From assembly GCF_963662255.1 (NCBI RefSeq), contig NC_085047.1, positions 17,156,924 through 17,220,923 on the forward strand: a stretch of DNA of 64,000 nucleotides, given 5' to 3'. Source of the DNA: Cinclus cinclus (lineage: Eukaryota; Chordata; Aves; Passeriformes; Cinclidae). Of this stretch, positions 1 to 11,731 are shown in pieces (position 1 is the stretch's first letter; every line of letters starts with the position of its first letter). Both the position numbers and the translations under genes were made by a program. The notes under the pieces are model-generated. The model saw only the letters and a list, made by a program, of their open reading frames with translations, made no database searches and was not told the DNA's origin.

Positions 1-3000
1 ATGGAGGCATTGGTAAAACTTTAATATTTTTTGCATTGATTGTAATTTTTTATGCTTTTGGTAGCCTTGCATCAGAAGTAAAACTGATCAGTGTTATAAA
101 AATAACAAATAACTTCCTTGTCTTGTTTAAGAAAGTTTATGTAGAGGCTGGGGTGAAGATGAAGTAACATGATCTCAGCACCCTGCTGGATTTCTGACTG
201 TCTATAGACAATGCTTGGCATGGGATAGAAACAAAAACTGAGGAAGTTTGAGGAAAGCACCTCTGAGGACTCTTATTTAACAGCAAAATAGTTTTTGGAA
301 AATTGCCTATTACATTTTAGGCATTCTATATTGGAATCAGCAGAATTCTATATTCCCTGTGTGTTTCTTCAATTTGCATAAAACATTAGTTTACAAACAC
401 AGGGAAGCATTGGCTGTACTGGAGCCTGCTAATTAACCACATTCTAGGATAGTGCACCGGTACAAAGAGTCTCCCCCTATTTCTTGCAGTAAATCAGACA
501 TAATTTCTGAATACTGAGTCTTTGAATTTCCTGGTTGTCTGTTCCAAGTTCTTAGTTTGCATTAAACAAAAGTTCTTTAACACTTCATAACAATGGATGT
601 AAGCAATATTTTAGAGAAAGCAAGAAAATAGGAGAGGCTTCAAACTATGTTACATCATTTTGTACTTCAGGAATGGCCATAAGGCTTTGAATTTTTTCAG
701 AACTGAGGGTAAACTATTACTAAGCAAAAATTATATGAACCAAATTACAGATTATTAATCAACCTCTGCTAAAGAGCATTTCTCCTCTGCCAGCTTTGGC
801 AGCCTACATTTAAACTAAAACCTTGTTTAGGAGAAACTGCTAATATTGAAAACAATTTTATTGTATTCTTGATGTCTTAAGTGCCCCCAGCTGTGTGATT
901 GACAACACTATATCTGTGTTTTGGTCTTGCAATCAGATTTTAGAGCTATTAGCATTTGTGAAGAAGTCATCATGCTTACCTAGGGTTGGGGTTTTCTTAA
1001 GGTTGGGGTTTTCTTTGCTTGACAAGCTTTAGCAAAACACAAACCAGCACCTTTGTATGGAAAGCTATACGGGACTTTTCAGGTTTGGCTAAGGTGCTGC
1101 TGATGGAATTCAGAAAATGACCATTCACTTCAGTGAGAAGAACATGTAGCTATTGATATATGCAGCCTCCTAACAGCCTGGAGAGACACAAACAAGTGCC
1201 TTTTGTGAGCCTTTTGGCAACTGCACTCCATGTTCAGTCATGCCAGTTAGGCAGAGGTTTAGAGAACAGAGGCATGGAGGAAGCCAGTATTAGAAGGAAG
1301 TATACACTATTGAACATGATTCAAAGGTCTCTTGTGTAGCTGCCTGGTTCCTTTGCCGTAATATATCAGATAAACCTTAAGCTGTTAGGGAGAAAAACCT
1401 CGCCATCAGAACAGATTTGATTTCATGCAATGTCCACACGTGCATTCCCTACAGAATGCAAACCCAAGCTGTAATTTCATAGGTGGGATGGCCACCAACC
1501 CAACAGCAAGATCCACTTACTTTTCTAGAGGTGGCAGTCCAACTGGAGTGTATATTGCTTGAGAATCCACAGGAAAGGGAATCCAGTGGTTTGTGTGTGT
1601 AAGGCTTTGGATGGCAGATCTGCACTTCCAGCTACCTGCCATCCTTGCCAGATCTGTGTCCAAGAAGCTGGTTAGATAAAAAGGCAGGGAAGCTTTCAAA
1701 GTCTGTGGGAGACTCTTGTCACCTTGTACAACTGTCTTGGTTGTTCTGGCCTGAGCTTAAGGCAGTCCTTGCTGGAGGATGTAACTACACACCTTCCCTC
1801 TAGTAGCTGTGACCCCACCACCCTGGCTGCCAGCACATGGGCTTGTCATGGTGCTGGAGTCCTCTGTTGTTTGTAGACACGTGTATTGTTTCCAAACCTG
1901 CTGCCTAGCTCATTTCCATCACTTCTGGTGACAGAGTCAAATGTAGTTCAGTAGCCAGTCTGTGCTGTGTGACAGCTCTCTTCCTATCTGAAGAGGAAGC
2001 AAATCATTCGGTATTGAGTCATTTAACCATTTAACCAATGCTTTTGAACTTGAATTTTCTTAGTTGACCTTAGGTTAGAAACTGACCACTTGAGCATTGT
2101 TTACTCTGCTTTGAAGTGGTTAGATCATACTTTTAATAATACACACTTGGATTGCTACTCAACTTTAAGTTGACGTAGAGTTTTCTTGGAGGTTTATAGG
2201 CATTTCCTATTGTTAGAAGTCTGAAATGAGAGACAAAATGCACCATGTGCTTGACATGAAGTAAACACATTTTATATTCCATCATTTCCCTAGGAGATCC
2301 ATTTCACCTCCTCAAATTAGCTTTCTCAACAAAAAGTGGATACACAGACAATACAGAAATTTTGTCCCAATATAGCAATTCAATTCAAAAAATCTGTTTC
2401 TTCTATCGCTTCCTGAAATTAGCAATTCCTGATAGTAGCATAAATATAACTATCTTGTCTTTTGGTTTGTAGATAGTTGAATTTTTTTCAAATTGGTTTA
2501 ATTTGCTTGAACTTGAATTTAATGAACTTATGTGAAGTATTATAGAACACAGCTATGCCACCTTGCCTTCCAATTTGCTGTCTTCATGAATCACAAGTTT
2601 TCAGTGTTTTGCTGAATATTAATAACATTTAATTTGAGGTTAGTTGGAGAATATGTGGTGCATTCCTTTTATTTATGAAGAATTTATGTTTTTCATGTGT
2701 TACATACACTGGTTATGTGTCAATAAAGCAGCTCTGTGCTTGTATCCATAGATAAAGAAAACTTAAGCATGTTGTTTAGCTCACAAGAGGAATGAAAATG
2801 CAATTGCTGCTTAACCACTGTTGTTATTGCTCATATGTGAGCTACTTCAGTAGTTATCTGCATTACATTCTTAAAAAGAGTTTAAGAAACAGAAGCTTCA
2901 CAAGGAAAGAATGAGTCTGATGGATAAAGTCAACTGCAATATTTTATTTTGTAAGGTAAGGGGTGAAATTATCCTTTTGTCCAGAGCCAGAACAGCTACA

Positions 3001-3053
3001 ACAAATTGCTCACAAAAATAAACCAGTTAATCAAGCATGTTGCCATTTTTTGA

Positions 3054-3069
3054 ACAAAAAAAAAAAAAA
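3054..3069 (+). repeat. Poly-A tract
   Basis: A short run of about 14 A residues is visible. No LINE or retrocopy sequence was recognised upstream, so it is recorded as simple low-complexity DNA. Confidence 0.7.
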
Positions 3070-4304
3070 TAGAACTTGAAATTTGGCATGCACCTACCTG
3101 GGCATGTGTGTACTTCCTTACCAACTTTGAAACCAAATAGATTACCTCATTCGGTGACTTTGGACAAGAAATTCTATGATTGATTTTAGTTTTCTGATAA
3201 ATATTTTACACAGTGCAGGAAAGAACTTGTAGCAACATAAGCAACTGTAAGACTTAACCAGGAAATCTTCTCTTACTTTTAAGTCTCTTAAATGATGTAA
3301 ATTGTTATCACATGTAGGAATAACTGCTAAGTTTTTAATCTCATAAGTAACAAATAATGAAACAACTGATATTTTATTTATTTTGAAATGAGCAGATGGT
3401 ATTGTACATCTAAGTGTAATTGCAGTGTGGGAGACTTTGTTTTGTTTTTGGTTTTTCTCAGTTAGAAACTAATACTTCATATAATTTTCTGAAGAGGGTG
3501 AAAAGGATGGTTGTCAGATTTGGTTTTTAGGTATCTTAATAGTCATTGCTTAAATGCTTTTGTCTGTATAGCTATTATGACTTGCTTTGACAGATAATGA
3601 AATTGATGCAATTGAAAAGGAAATGAATGGAAAAAAACCTTGTGTGGGGAATTTTTATAGGAAGATTTATTATTGGCTTATTTGCTCCTGAAATACGGCT
3701 AGAGAGTGTGAATTAGGCCGTTCCTCCAAGGCTATGCCATGCTGCAGTTAAACTGTAACACCTCACATTGACTAGCTTTTGAGAGTGCTGCCTTTCTCCT
3801 TTTAGGATGCTTGTGATAGTCAATAAGTGCTAGGAACCCTCACTAGTAGAAAGGAGTAATTTATTAGTTCGATTTTTGTTTTGCTTGAGTCTTATAAGTT
3901 TCAACTGACACCAGTAAAGGCTTTTTAGTTGTGGCAAAGAGTGAAGGAATCTGTTAACTACTCCTTAGTGGTTTAGGAAATGTGGAAACAGTATGTGTAG
4001 AGTCAAAGAAAGAATTCACAGTGAGTATGTGCTGAAATGTGTCTTAGTGAAAATCTGAAACAGACCTGAAGTCTGAGGACTTGAGGAAAATTGATTGAAG
4101 GACATCTTCAGCAGTAATATCATCAGCATGTGAGAAGTACAACTTGAAGATGAAGGTTTTGACTGGAGTTTTATTGTTGCTGTAAAATGAATGTCAAACA
4201 ACCAGCAGTCCAGCTTGAAGCTACCTTGGTTCTGAATCATTTAGCCTGATAGAGGTTAAGGAGGGTGAAGTATTTCTGACCCACATTGTTACTGGAGACA
4301 ATTT

Positions 4305-4318
4305 CCCCCCCCCCCCCC
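4305..4318 (+). repeat. C14 homopolymer
   Basis: Fourteen consecutive C residues follow ATTT. The complementary strand is a G14 run that could form a G-quadruplex. The copy number is also prone to assembly error. Confidence 0.9.
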
Positions 4319-4646
4319 ACTGGTACACAGTATTGATTTATTCCCAAAATAATTTACAGGGCTGTAGAACCATTTTACATGGTGTTGTCCATTCTGTCCT
4401 TTTTTTTCAACTTCTTATTCTACACAATTTCTCCTTCTTTTAGGAGAGGATGTAAATATTAAATTTCCCTTTATTTAAGATGTAAATCTTAGAGTTGTCA
4501 GATGACAAGTACGGTAACTTCTGGTCTAATTGTTTTAAAGTGTGTGAAGTCACTTTAGCCCTTAAATCTTGTGAAATGTGTCCCTCTGCAGGGAAACCAA
4601 ACTTGTTAAAAATTATTTCAGGAAAAAGTTCCTCTGAAGGTAAGGT

Positions 4647-4665
4647 GGGGGGGGGGGGAGGGGGT
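4647..4665 (+). repeat. G12 tract followed by AGGGGG
   Basis: Twelve consecutive G residues are followed by A and five more G residues. It lies about 340 bases from the C14 run, so opposite strands carry G tracts close together. Confidence 0.9.
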
Positions 4666-4731
4666 GTGTAAAAGCAGAAAGTTACTAATGAGGTCCATTG
4701 CTGGTTTCTGATGGTGCTAAAATATAAACAA

Positions 4732-4790
4732 CAAGAAAAAACAACAACAACAAAAAAAAAACCCAAAGAAACCCCAACCAAACAAAACCT
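4732..4790 (+). repeat. A-rich low-complexity tract (CAA/CAAA type)
   Basis: About 60 bases consist almost only of A with scattered C, including a short CAA run and an A10 run. No transposon body was recognised next to it. Confidence 0.7.
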
Positions 4791-7557
4791 CTCAGTTTTT
4801 AATTTCTGAATGGAAACTGCTCCGTGGTTCTATTTTTAGCAGTGTAGTCAGTGGAAAAATATTCATTACTACTTCCTCCTATTCTGAGATAAAACATAGT
4901 ATTCAAACTGCCCTGTCTACTGTGGATCTACGTGTTGCACAGTCAGGAAAAGAGAACTGATGCTTATATAACACCCAAGTGCTGCGCCTCTGCTTGCCGT
5001 GAAAATATAGCTCATTTAAAAGTAATGTTAATTTTCACAGGATGAATCACTAACCAAGGGATGACACAAAATGTGGAAAGGCTCCTGTACAAGAAAGTTT
5101 CCCTATGAAGGAAGGAGATAACAGGCAAGGTATAATAGCCTTGAAAATCCTTGGTGAAATGTGCAGGATGGGTTTCCTGACACTAGAAATAGGGCTGCAA
5201 TCAAATGAAACTTGAAAATTGGTCCAGTATCTCAATAGAAGATTGGAAGACTACAGAAGATTGCTTTAAAAATGCAGGATATTATAGTCTCAGAAATTGA
5301 AAAGTAGTAGAAATAGAGTGTAAAGGAACTGCTACTGCTATCTGAACTGGTCTTAACAGTCATGAAAGGCTCACCTTAACTCCTTTAGAAACAAAGTCTA
5401 CCATAAGAGCTCACTGATTTTCAATGAGGCAGAAATTCTGCATGTAGCCCCTTCTAAATGAAATATAATCAGTGGAACCTGTCATTCAATTTCTGTGGCT
5501 TTACACCTTTATAGGGCTCCTGTCAAGCTGCTGCTACTGAGTGTTTCTTGCTATTTTAGACTTTTGCATACAACCAATGGGTTTAAAAGTGCACAGTCTG
5601 ATTCTTGACTTTGCCAGTTGCAATTCTGGTATGAAGCCCTGCCCACAGCAGTACCACACCTCTGAGATGAACTAATCTGTACAAATTGATACAAAATACC
5701 CGATTACTGAATTGTAATCTATCATTGTGAGTGCTTCAATCATGTTTTAAGGTGGATAATTGACTAGGAAATAGCTCAGTCTTTTAGCTGCCAATATTTT
5801 CTTGTCTGCCTTACATTTTTATTAGTCCCTTCAGGAGGATTTTTCCTTCTTTAGGACTTTAGATAAGAAAGTTGGCAATTTATCTTGTCTCCATTCTCAG
5901 AGAATTTATCTACTGAAGTAGCTGATAGTGCCTTTCCAAGCCTTGCCAAAACTTGAATTAAAGCAGAGTATAAATGATATTTCTCCTAAATAATTATTTT
6001 TGGGCTTTTACACTTTATTTTAAGTTACTAAATGCCAAAAAAATACTGCACTGAATTGATGTTGGTCCTACAGTCTTAAAAATATTTGCAGGGGCAGGCC
6101 TGGGGAAAATACCAGAAGGAAACCAGTTCTTTGTGAAACAAGTGATGAGAGACTTCCTTCAATGTGGTTTCCTGCCTTAATGATTGTGTTGGAGGTGTTG
6201 GTACACACTAGGAAACGTGGACTGATTCATAGGCCAGGGAGTGAGAAGGAACTGCTACTCATGTAGCTTGCTTTCCACACAGGTGTTTTGAAGGACTGCC
6301 CACAGCTTTTTGTTTTAAAAACAAATGGCACTTTGCAGGTATCAGGTGCTGTGTGGCTCTGAATGGCAGGAGTCCTGCTCTGCAAGCTGGGGGCTGCAGC
6401 TTAGGGAGGGTGGCAGGGGAGGGATGATGCTCCCTGGCACTGGCAGCAGGGCAGGTTGGATTCCAGTCCTGCATCCCTGCAGCTTCCAAGTACAAGGTGT
6501 TAGTCCTTGCTGTCATGGTGCACTGCACTTCATAGAGGAACAAATGTGAACTAGCTGAAATCAGCAGCACACAGAAATACAAACCAGGAGTCATTGTGAT
6601 GCCTAGACAGGCTTTAAGACCTCAGAAATACTTTAAGCCTTAAAGGGCGTCCAAAACCTTAGCTTTTGAAACCTGCGTTATACTGCTGATGTCTGACAGG
6701 CAAATGTAACAAAGCATTTTGCCGTTGTCAAGAAGTAGGAAATACCTTGATACTATGACTGGAAATACATGACAATAAGAAGAGCAAATAAATAATTTTT
6801 TCCTGCTTAACCTTCAAAATTGATTTAATGGTTCAGCTTATAGGCAAGGTCCTTTACATTGGTACTCCATGTAGAAGTTGAAGGTGCCAGTTCAGCAGGG
6901 GGGTTCATTGGAAAAAATGACTTGGAGGTAAAGCCATACACTGAGAATTAAACAAAAAAGTTCAATGGTTTTAAGGTGAAACTGATTTTTAGATGTCAAC
7001 CTGTGTTACTGTTACATTGCGAAAACCTTCCTGAGTTCCACATGGTGAAGAATGGGTATTCTTAATTAAATCTAAACCTCACTTAAAATGAGTGACATGT
7101 AGATGTGTTCTTGTTGTTGAATTACTAGAAGGAAAATGGTCACAGCAAATCATGATAGGAGACATCAAGAGTAATTGCTAAATTATTTTTCTACTTATCT
7201 TTTATTTTATTTTATTTTTTTTTCAAAACTGCCACTTGCTCTGTGGGGAAAATACCTTTGGTGAAGAACTTCAGTGCTACTGGTTAGCTATCCCAATTTA
7301 GTGCTGCTATATTCATCCTTATAGGGTAATTCAAGTAGAAAAGTTATAGAAAGTCAGATCATAATTAGACAAATACCTGTCTTTATGCACCAGCTTTGAA
7401 TGCTTTAAATATGTGAAGTGCGCAAATTTGGAAAATATTTCCTGTGAATGAGCAAAGGAGCAAAAGAGGTGGAAAAGAGGAGCTTCTGTGGACAGAAGAG
7501 AGGAGGAGCTGCAATGAATAAGGGATAAAGCAGAGCCACTTTGGAACAATTGGTTTA

Positions 7558-7562
7558 GAAAG
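7558..7562 (+). repeat. Target-site duplication of the solo LTR, left copy (GAAAG)
   Basis: GAAAG directly precedes the TG start of the LTR and is repeated exactly after its CA end at 8,249-8,253. A 5-base duplication fits ERVL-type integration and some class I retroviruses. Confidence 0.85.
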
Positions 7563-8248
7563 TGTTGAGAGTTAGTTCTTTCCTTTTTCCCTCTGTGGAA
7601 TTTCCCCCATTGTCATGCTAAGATACCTGTTGACTGGGCCCTGGTGACAAGGGGGAGGGGACGGGAGGGAAGAGGGAACCCCTCGAGATTCAAACAGCCA
7701 GAAGAGGAAGCGGAAGGCTGGGCCTGGGCCCATTTCCCCCGCGGAGTTCGGACGAGAAGGACGATCGCTGTCTGTGTCCCATCCCAGCGTCGGGAAACCA
7801 CCATCGGACCCTGCCCGGCTGTCTTCTCGCTGTGAACTACCACCATCCAGCACTCTGCTGAGCACTGGGACTGACACCGTGAGCAGAGAGCTCTCTCTCC
7901 ATCTCTCTCTCCCCCTGGGACAGCGCTGCCATCACCCCCAGCCCTCCTGCGGCTCTGCGGGACCCGCCCGCCCCCAGCACCGGGAACTGCAGCTCAGGGA
8001 AAAGGTGCCTGCAGCCAAAAAACACTGGGACTGAGTTACTGTTCTGTTTGTGGGTAATTTCATAGCTGTTGTTGTTCTTGTTTGTCTTGCTAAATATACT
8101 AGTAAAGAACTGTTATTCCTACCCCATATCTTTGCCTGAGAGCTCTCTTAATTCCAAAATTATAATAATCGGAAGAATCACTTTTTTTTTCAGTCCAAAG
8201 GGAAGCTTCTGCTTTCTTTGGCAAACACCTGTCCTTCAAACCAGGACA
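7563..8248 (+). mobile_element. Solo LTR of an endogenous retrovirus (ERVL-like, passerine type)
   Basis: This 686-base block starts with TGTTGAG and ends with CCAGGACA, giving canonical TG...CA termini. It is flanked on both sides by the same 5-base duplication, GAAAG. Composition jumps from AT-rich flank to GC-rich with several CpG sites, then becomes AT-rich again near its 3' third. An AGTAAA polyadenylation-like hexamer lies near 8,100 and marks the probable R region. No gag, pol or env sequence and no second LTR are present, so it is a solo LTR left by recombination between the two LTRs of a provirus. The orientation is inferred from the AGTAAA and the GC-rich-then-AT-rich order. The text resembles songbird ERV LTRs I remember, but the subfamily is not certain. 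Overlapping ORFs on both strands inside it are not genes. Confidence 0.88.
8098..8106 (+). promoter_or_regulatory. Putative LTR polyadenylation signal (AGTAAA)
   Basis: AGTAAA, a common variant of AATAAA, lies about 145 bases before the LTR 3' end, where a U3/R signal is expected. Only the motif is seen; use is inferred. Confidence 0.4.
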
Positions 8249-8253
8249 GAAAG
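8249..8253 (+). repeat. Target-site duplication of the solo LTR, right copy (GAAAG)
   Basis: This is an exact match to 7,558-7,562, immediately after the LTR's terminal CA. It fixes the right boundary of the insertion. Confidence 0.85.
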
Positions 8254-9960
8254 CGAGGGAGGATCCCCATTACTGATGGCATCTGAGGCTAGAAATTTGC
8301 CATAAGGATGTTTGACAGCCATCAGAAGTGGTTGTTATTGATATGACTCTTGGTTTATCAGCAGTAATAGAAGCCAGACTTAACTTACCTCTACTTCAAT
8401 GAAGAAATTTAATATGTAGTGATAACTTGAATGTGCTATTTTTGCTTCACGAATTACCTTGTGCTGTTCAACACTTGTGCCACATTCTCAACAGTGTTAT
8501 GAAGGAGGCCTTTAATCAGAACCATTTTGTTTTAATGTTTCTCTTTAGTCTCACTCCTTGACAGCCAAATCTTTGCTGATGTAATTGGGAAATGTTTTAA
8601 GGCCGCTTTCTGTTCACCTAATTAAGAAAATGATTGGGTCCCCAGAGGGACACATCTCCCTAGGTGAGACAAATGAAAGAATTGCTCTCCTGCTGTAGAA
8701 AAGCCAGTTGGAACATTTTGAGAATATCTCTGACATCAAAGTATATTTTAAAATTTCCTTTGTGCCTCAGCTGAGCTAAACCAAAGATGAGCATAGCCCA
8801 ACATACATATTTATATTGAAGAAAATGAACCACTATGATAAGTCATATATAGAGGGGTTTGTGGCATCCACAATGAGATATTCATCCCTCCTGTGCCTGA
8901 TGAATAAAAAGGTAGTCACTGGTCTCTCAGACATTTTACAGTGCTCACGTAAAGCTTCCTCTTTTTTTGTTATTTTCTTATTTTTCAGAAGATGCTATTG
9001 ATTAAATGTAATTCCACCTAATAATCTACACACTGAAAATTCAGGCCAAAATTTAAATGCTGAGAAATACAGGAAAACTCAAATAGTTTGGTGAAAATTT
9101 CCAGAACTCTCAATGAATTTAAGTTCAGGAAGTACATGTGTTAGGAAAGTAAAAGGTCTAATACACCATTGAATCTTACCTAGTCTAAAACAAAGCAAAA
9201 CTAAATAAACAAAAAAACCCCAAACAAACCTGCACCCAGGAAAGCCAGTTATGAAAACCTCCATATTAATCTTATTGTTGAAAGCAATTATTCTCCCTCT
9301 CTATCTCAGACCAGGACAGACTGGTTTTATCCATGCCTAGTGCAGTAAGCAGTTAATAAAATAATAAAGGGAATACAAGCATGCATGTTTCACTGTAATG
9401 GTGGGAAGATGGGCTGGGAGAAATGGAAGTTACTGGTAAGAGTATTAAAGCATAAACAGTGAGATTTCAGAGTCCTATATCACAAGGAAACGTCTATAAA
9501 TTGACATTTTCCCAAACTTCCTAATATGTGTGCTCAACATACAGAGGTATAAAATAGCTGTGGCATACGGCTCAGGCTATGATTAGTCTCATTTCTTGAA
9601 ATGCTTTAAAAATAATCAGCAAGATCTGTGTTCTCTCTATACCATCCATCTGGATAGTAAAATTAAGCAGAAAAGCAGTCAGACCTATTTCAGGACTGTG
9701 GCATTTCTCAACAAAAAGGGTACAGCTAAGGAGCATTAGGGATAATCAGTATTCAGTTGTTAACAGCCATCACAATCCAAGCCTTCATATTAATCTTAAA
9801 AAAACCCAAAAAGCCAGCCATAATACAAGCAGAATTACCTTCACCCTGTGTCATTTTAAAGAAAGGTCACTTAGCCAGCCTCCAGCAGCTCACTGGAAAG
9901 CTAATGGCAACCACGTTTATATTCCCAGAACCTGAGAGTCCTTGCTTTTTGGCTACTTTT
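8254..9960. other. Noncoding DNA, nothing recognised
   Basis: Only short ORFs occur here. An A-rich CAAA-type tract lies at about 9,185-9,232. No repeat family, RNA gene or domain was recognised. Confidence 0.55.
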
Positions 9961-9962
9961 AG

Positions 9963-10215
9963 TTTGACTGTTTGGATGGCCGAAAATGCAGAGTAAAACT
10001 GTGTAAGCAGCAGCTTTCTAAGAAAGTAAAATTATCTACCGATTTGGAACCTGCTTGTTCAGAGAGCGTAAAACAAAAAGCTTTTGGCTCTGCTTGGGTG
10101 GAATTGAAGGAAATGAATGTACAGCTTCATTTGCTGCAAGACTGTATTGCTGCTTTGAATTATCAAAATATCCTAGGGCCATTGGATCACCCTACTGATA
10201 TTGCTAGAGTTTAAC
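9963..10215 (+). CDS. Candidate terminal exon or decayed retrocopy, product unknown
   Basis: An open frame of about 83 codons begins directly after a pyrimidine-rich tract ending CTACTTTTAG, which resembles a splice acceptor. The in-frame stop that closes the frame upstream (9,960-9,962) is formed by that same TAG. There is no ATG at the start, which fits an internal or last exon rather than an independent gene. The predicted peptide is hydrophilic and Lys-rich at first (CKQQLSKKVKL), then has a short amphipathic stretch (VELKEMNVQLHLLQDCIAAL) that could form a helix. It stops with TAA at 10,213-10,215. The first AATAAA noticed downstream is at 10,848-10,853. I did not recognise a family. It could be a last exon, a fragment of a processed pseudogene or a chance ORF. 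Confidence 0.22.
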
Positions 10216-11712
10216 ATTACTCAAAAACCTGCACTTGAGGAATTGTAACAGAACAAAAGAAACTAATTTGCAAATTTAAACCTCTAGTGAAAAGAGGCTC
10301 CTCGAGAAACATGCATATCTGACATGCTAGGAATAAGCAAGTTGTGTTTTGATTTTTTTCCAGCTTGAACTGCTGGTGATAAATGTTCTGTGATGAATAT
10401 GCACACTAGTCCTAAAGGAAGACCTAAGGAAATGAGAATCATTAATGAACAAAATATGCTGGCAATAGGCCTGCATAAAATTTTAGGCTACTTTAGTCTT
10501 TAAAAGTGTATTTAAATATATTTCAAGGAAAAAAAAAACAGCTCTGAAAGCTTCTGTTTTGATTTTATTCAGTAATTTTAATACAAACTACAACAAAAAC
10601 CTATTTAAAAGTAAGAAGATAGATGGGAATCTATAGAGCAAGATATTGTTCGGGGAAAGTAGTTTCACAAACCAGGTTCTTGCAATTTTTTTCTCTCTGA
10701 CGTAGTTGGCTCAGTATCTTTCATGGTGTACAATAGTTTCTTCATATTTTTAAATTATAATCTGCCATTTTATGATATTCTCTCACAATCATGGTAATGT
10801 ACCTCAAGTAATATTTTTCTTTCATGAAAACCATAAGTAATGCTAGTAATAAACACTTCATGTAACATCATCAAAAAGCTGGAATTTGCTGGTTTAGCTC
10901 TGTCTGATCCTACAGAATACAGGTGTTAAAACTGTGGTTGAATGATATTTGAACTATTTGAGTAAGAGCCTGATGGAGATGTATGAACAAAAGTGAATTT
11001 GAAAAAGAGTCAAATGTTGTTAAAAGGAAATTAATGATGTATCATTCTGGACATAAAACAGGATTGTAAGTCTTAGCAAGCGGTTTGCTAACAGTAGTAT
11101 TTTGTATCTTTTTTCCTATAAACTATATAATGTGTAAGTTTAGTCTGTTTAGTCTGTTAAATTGTAAAGGAGATCATTCTTTAGAGGCATAGTGGGCTGG
11201 GTGACAAAAGCATGTGCAGCTAATAGCTAGGTAACTCTGAAGCTAGGGAATTTGGACACATTGGAGAAGTTACAAACATGTACAATATATTGGAAGCAAA
11301 AGGCAATTGTATTCAAAATGGAGCCACTTGAATTTTTTACATAGTATAAGAGGGATTATTACTCATAAAATATGTTTCAAGTCTCAGGAGCTTGAAATAA
11401 AATGGTTGCACTCTCACTAACACTGGGCATAAACAGCCCAATGCAACTAGGTATTTCTATTTCATTGTGAAATATTTTATGTAGTTCCTTTATTTCAGAA
11501 CTTCTCATTTGCAACAGAGCTGCATTGCAGATTACAAACTGAGACAGCTAAATGCTGCATGTTTCACAAGTCTTAGCTACAAAAACCCCCAAACCGATCA
11601 ACATGCCATCATCTTCCTTGTTGACTTGCTTTGACAGCTCTGGAATTACAGGTTGTGTCTCTTCTGCTTCAGTAGCCCTTTGTAAAATACATGACCAAAT
11701 AGAAGGTATGGA

Positions 11713-11731
11713 CTCTCTCTCTCTCTCTCTC
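11713..11731 (+). repeat. (CT)n microsatellite
   Basis: About nine CT dinucleotides in a row, without interruption. Confidence 0.9.

Larger units (their letters stand above)
1..7562. other. AT-rich noncoding DNA, no gene recognised
   Basis: No ORF here exceeds about 113 codons and none resembles a known protein. The stretch holds low-complexity tracts (annotated separately), a 15-base imperfect direct repeat of a GGTTGGGG-containing word at 984-998 and 1001-1015, and a locally GC-richer patch at about 6,330-6,540 whose overlapping ORFs on both strands look like chance. It reads as intron or intergenic sequence. Confidence 0.6.

Noticed and set aside
984..1015. GGTTGGGGTTTT words resembling telomeric repeats
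   Set aside because: There are only two imperfect copies and they are not TTAGGG. It is too little to call an interstitial telomere.
6259..6594. GC-rich patch with ORFs on both strands (111 and 74 codons)
   Set aside because: No domain, promoter or splice support was seen. The two strands are open because of base composition.
7572..8034. Overlapping ORFs of 60-101 codons on both strands
   Set aside because: They lie inside the solo LTR, which is GC-rich and so has few stop codons. LTRs of this type do not encode proteins.
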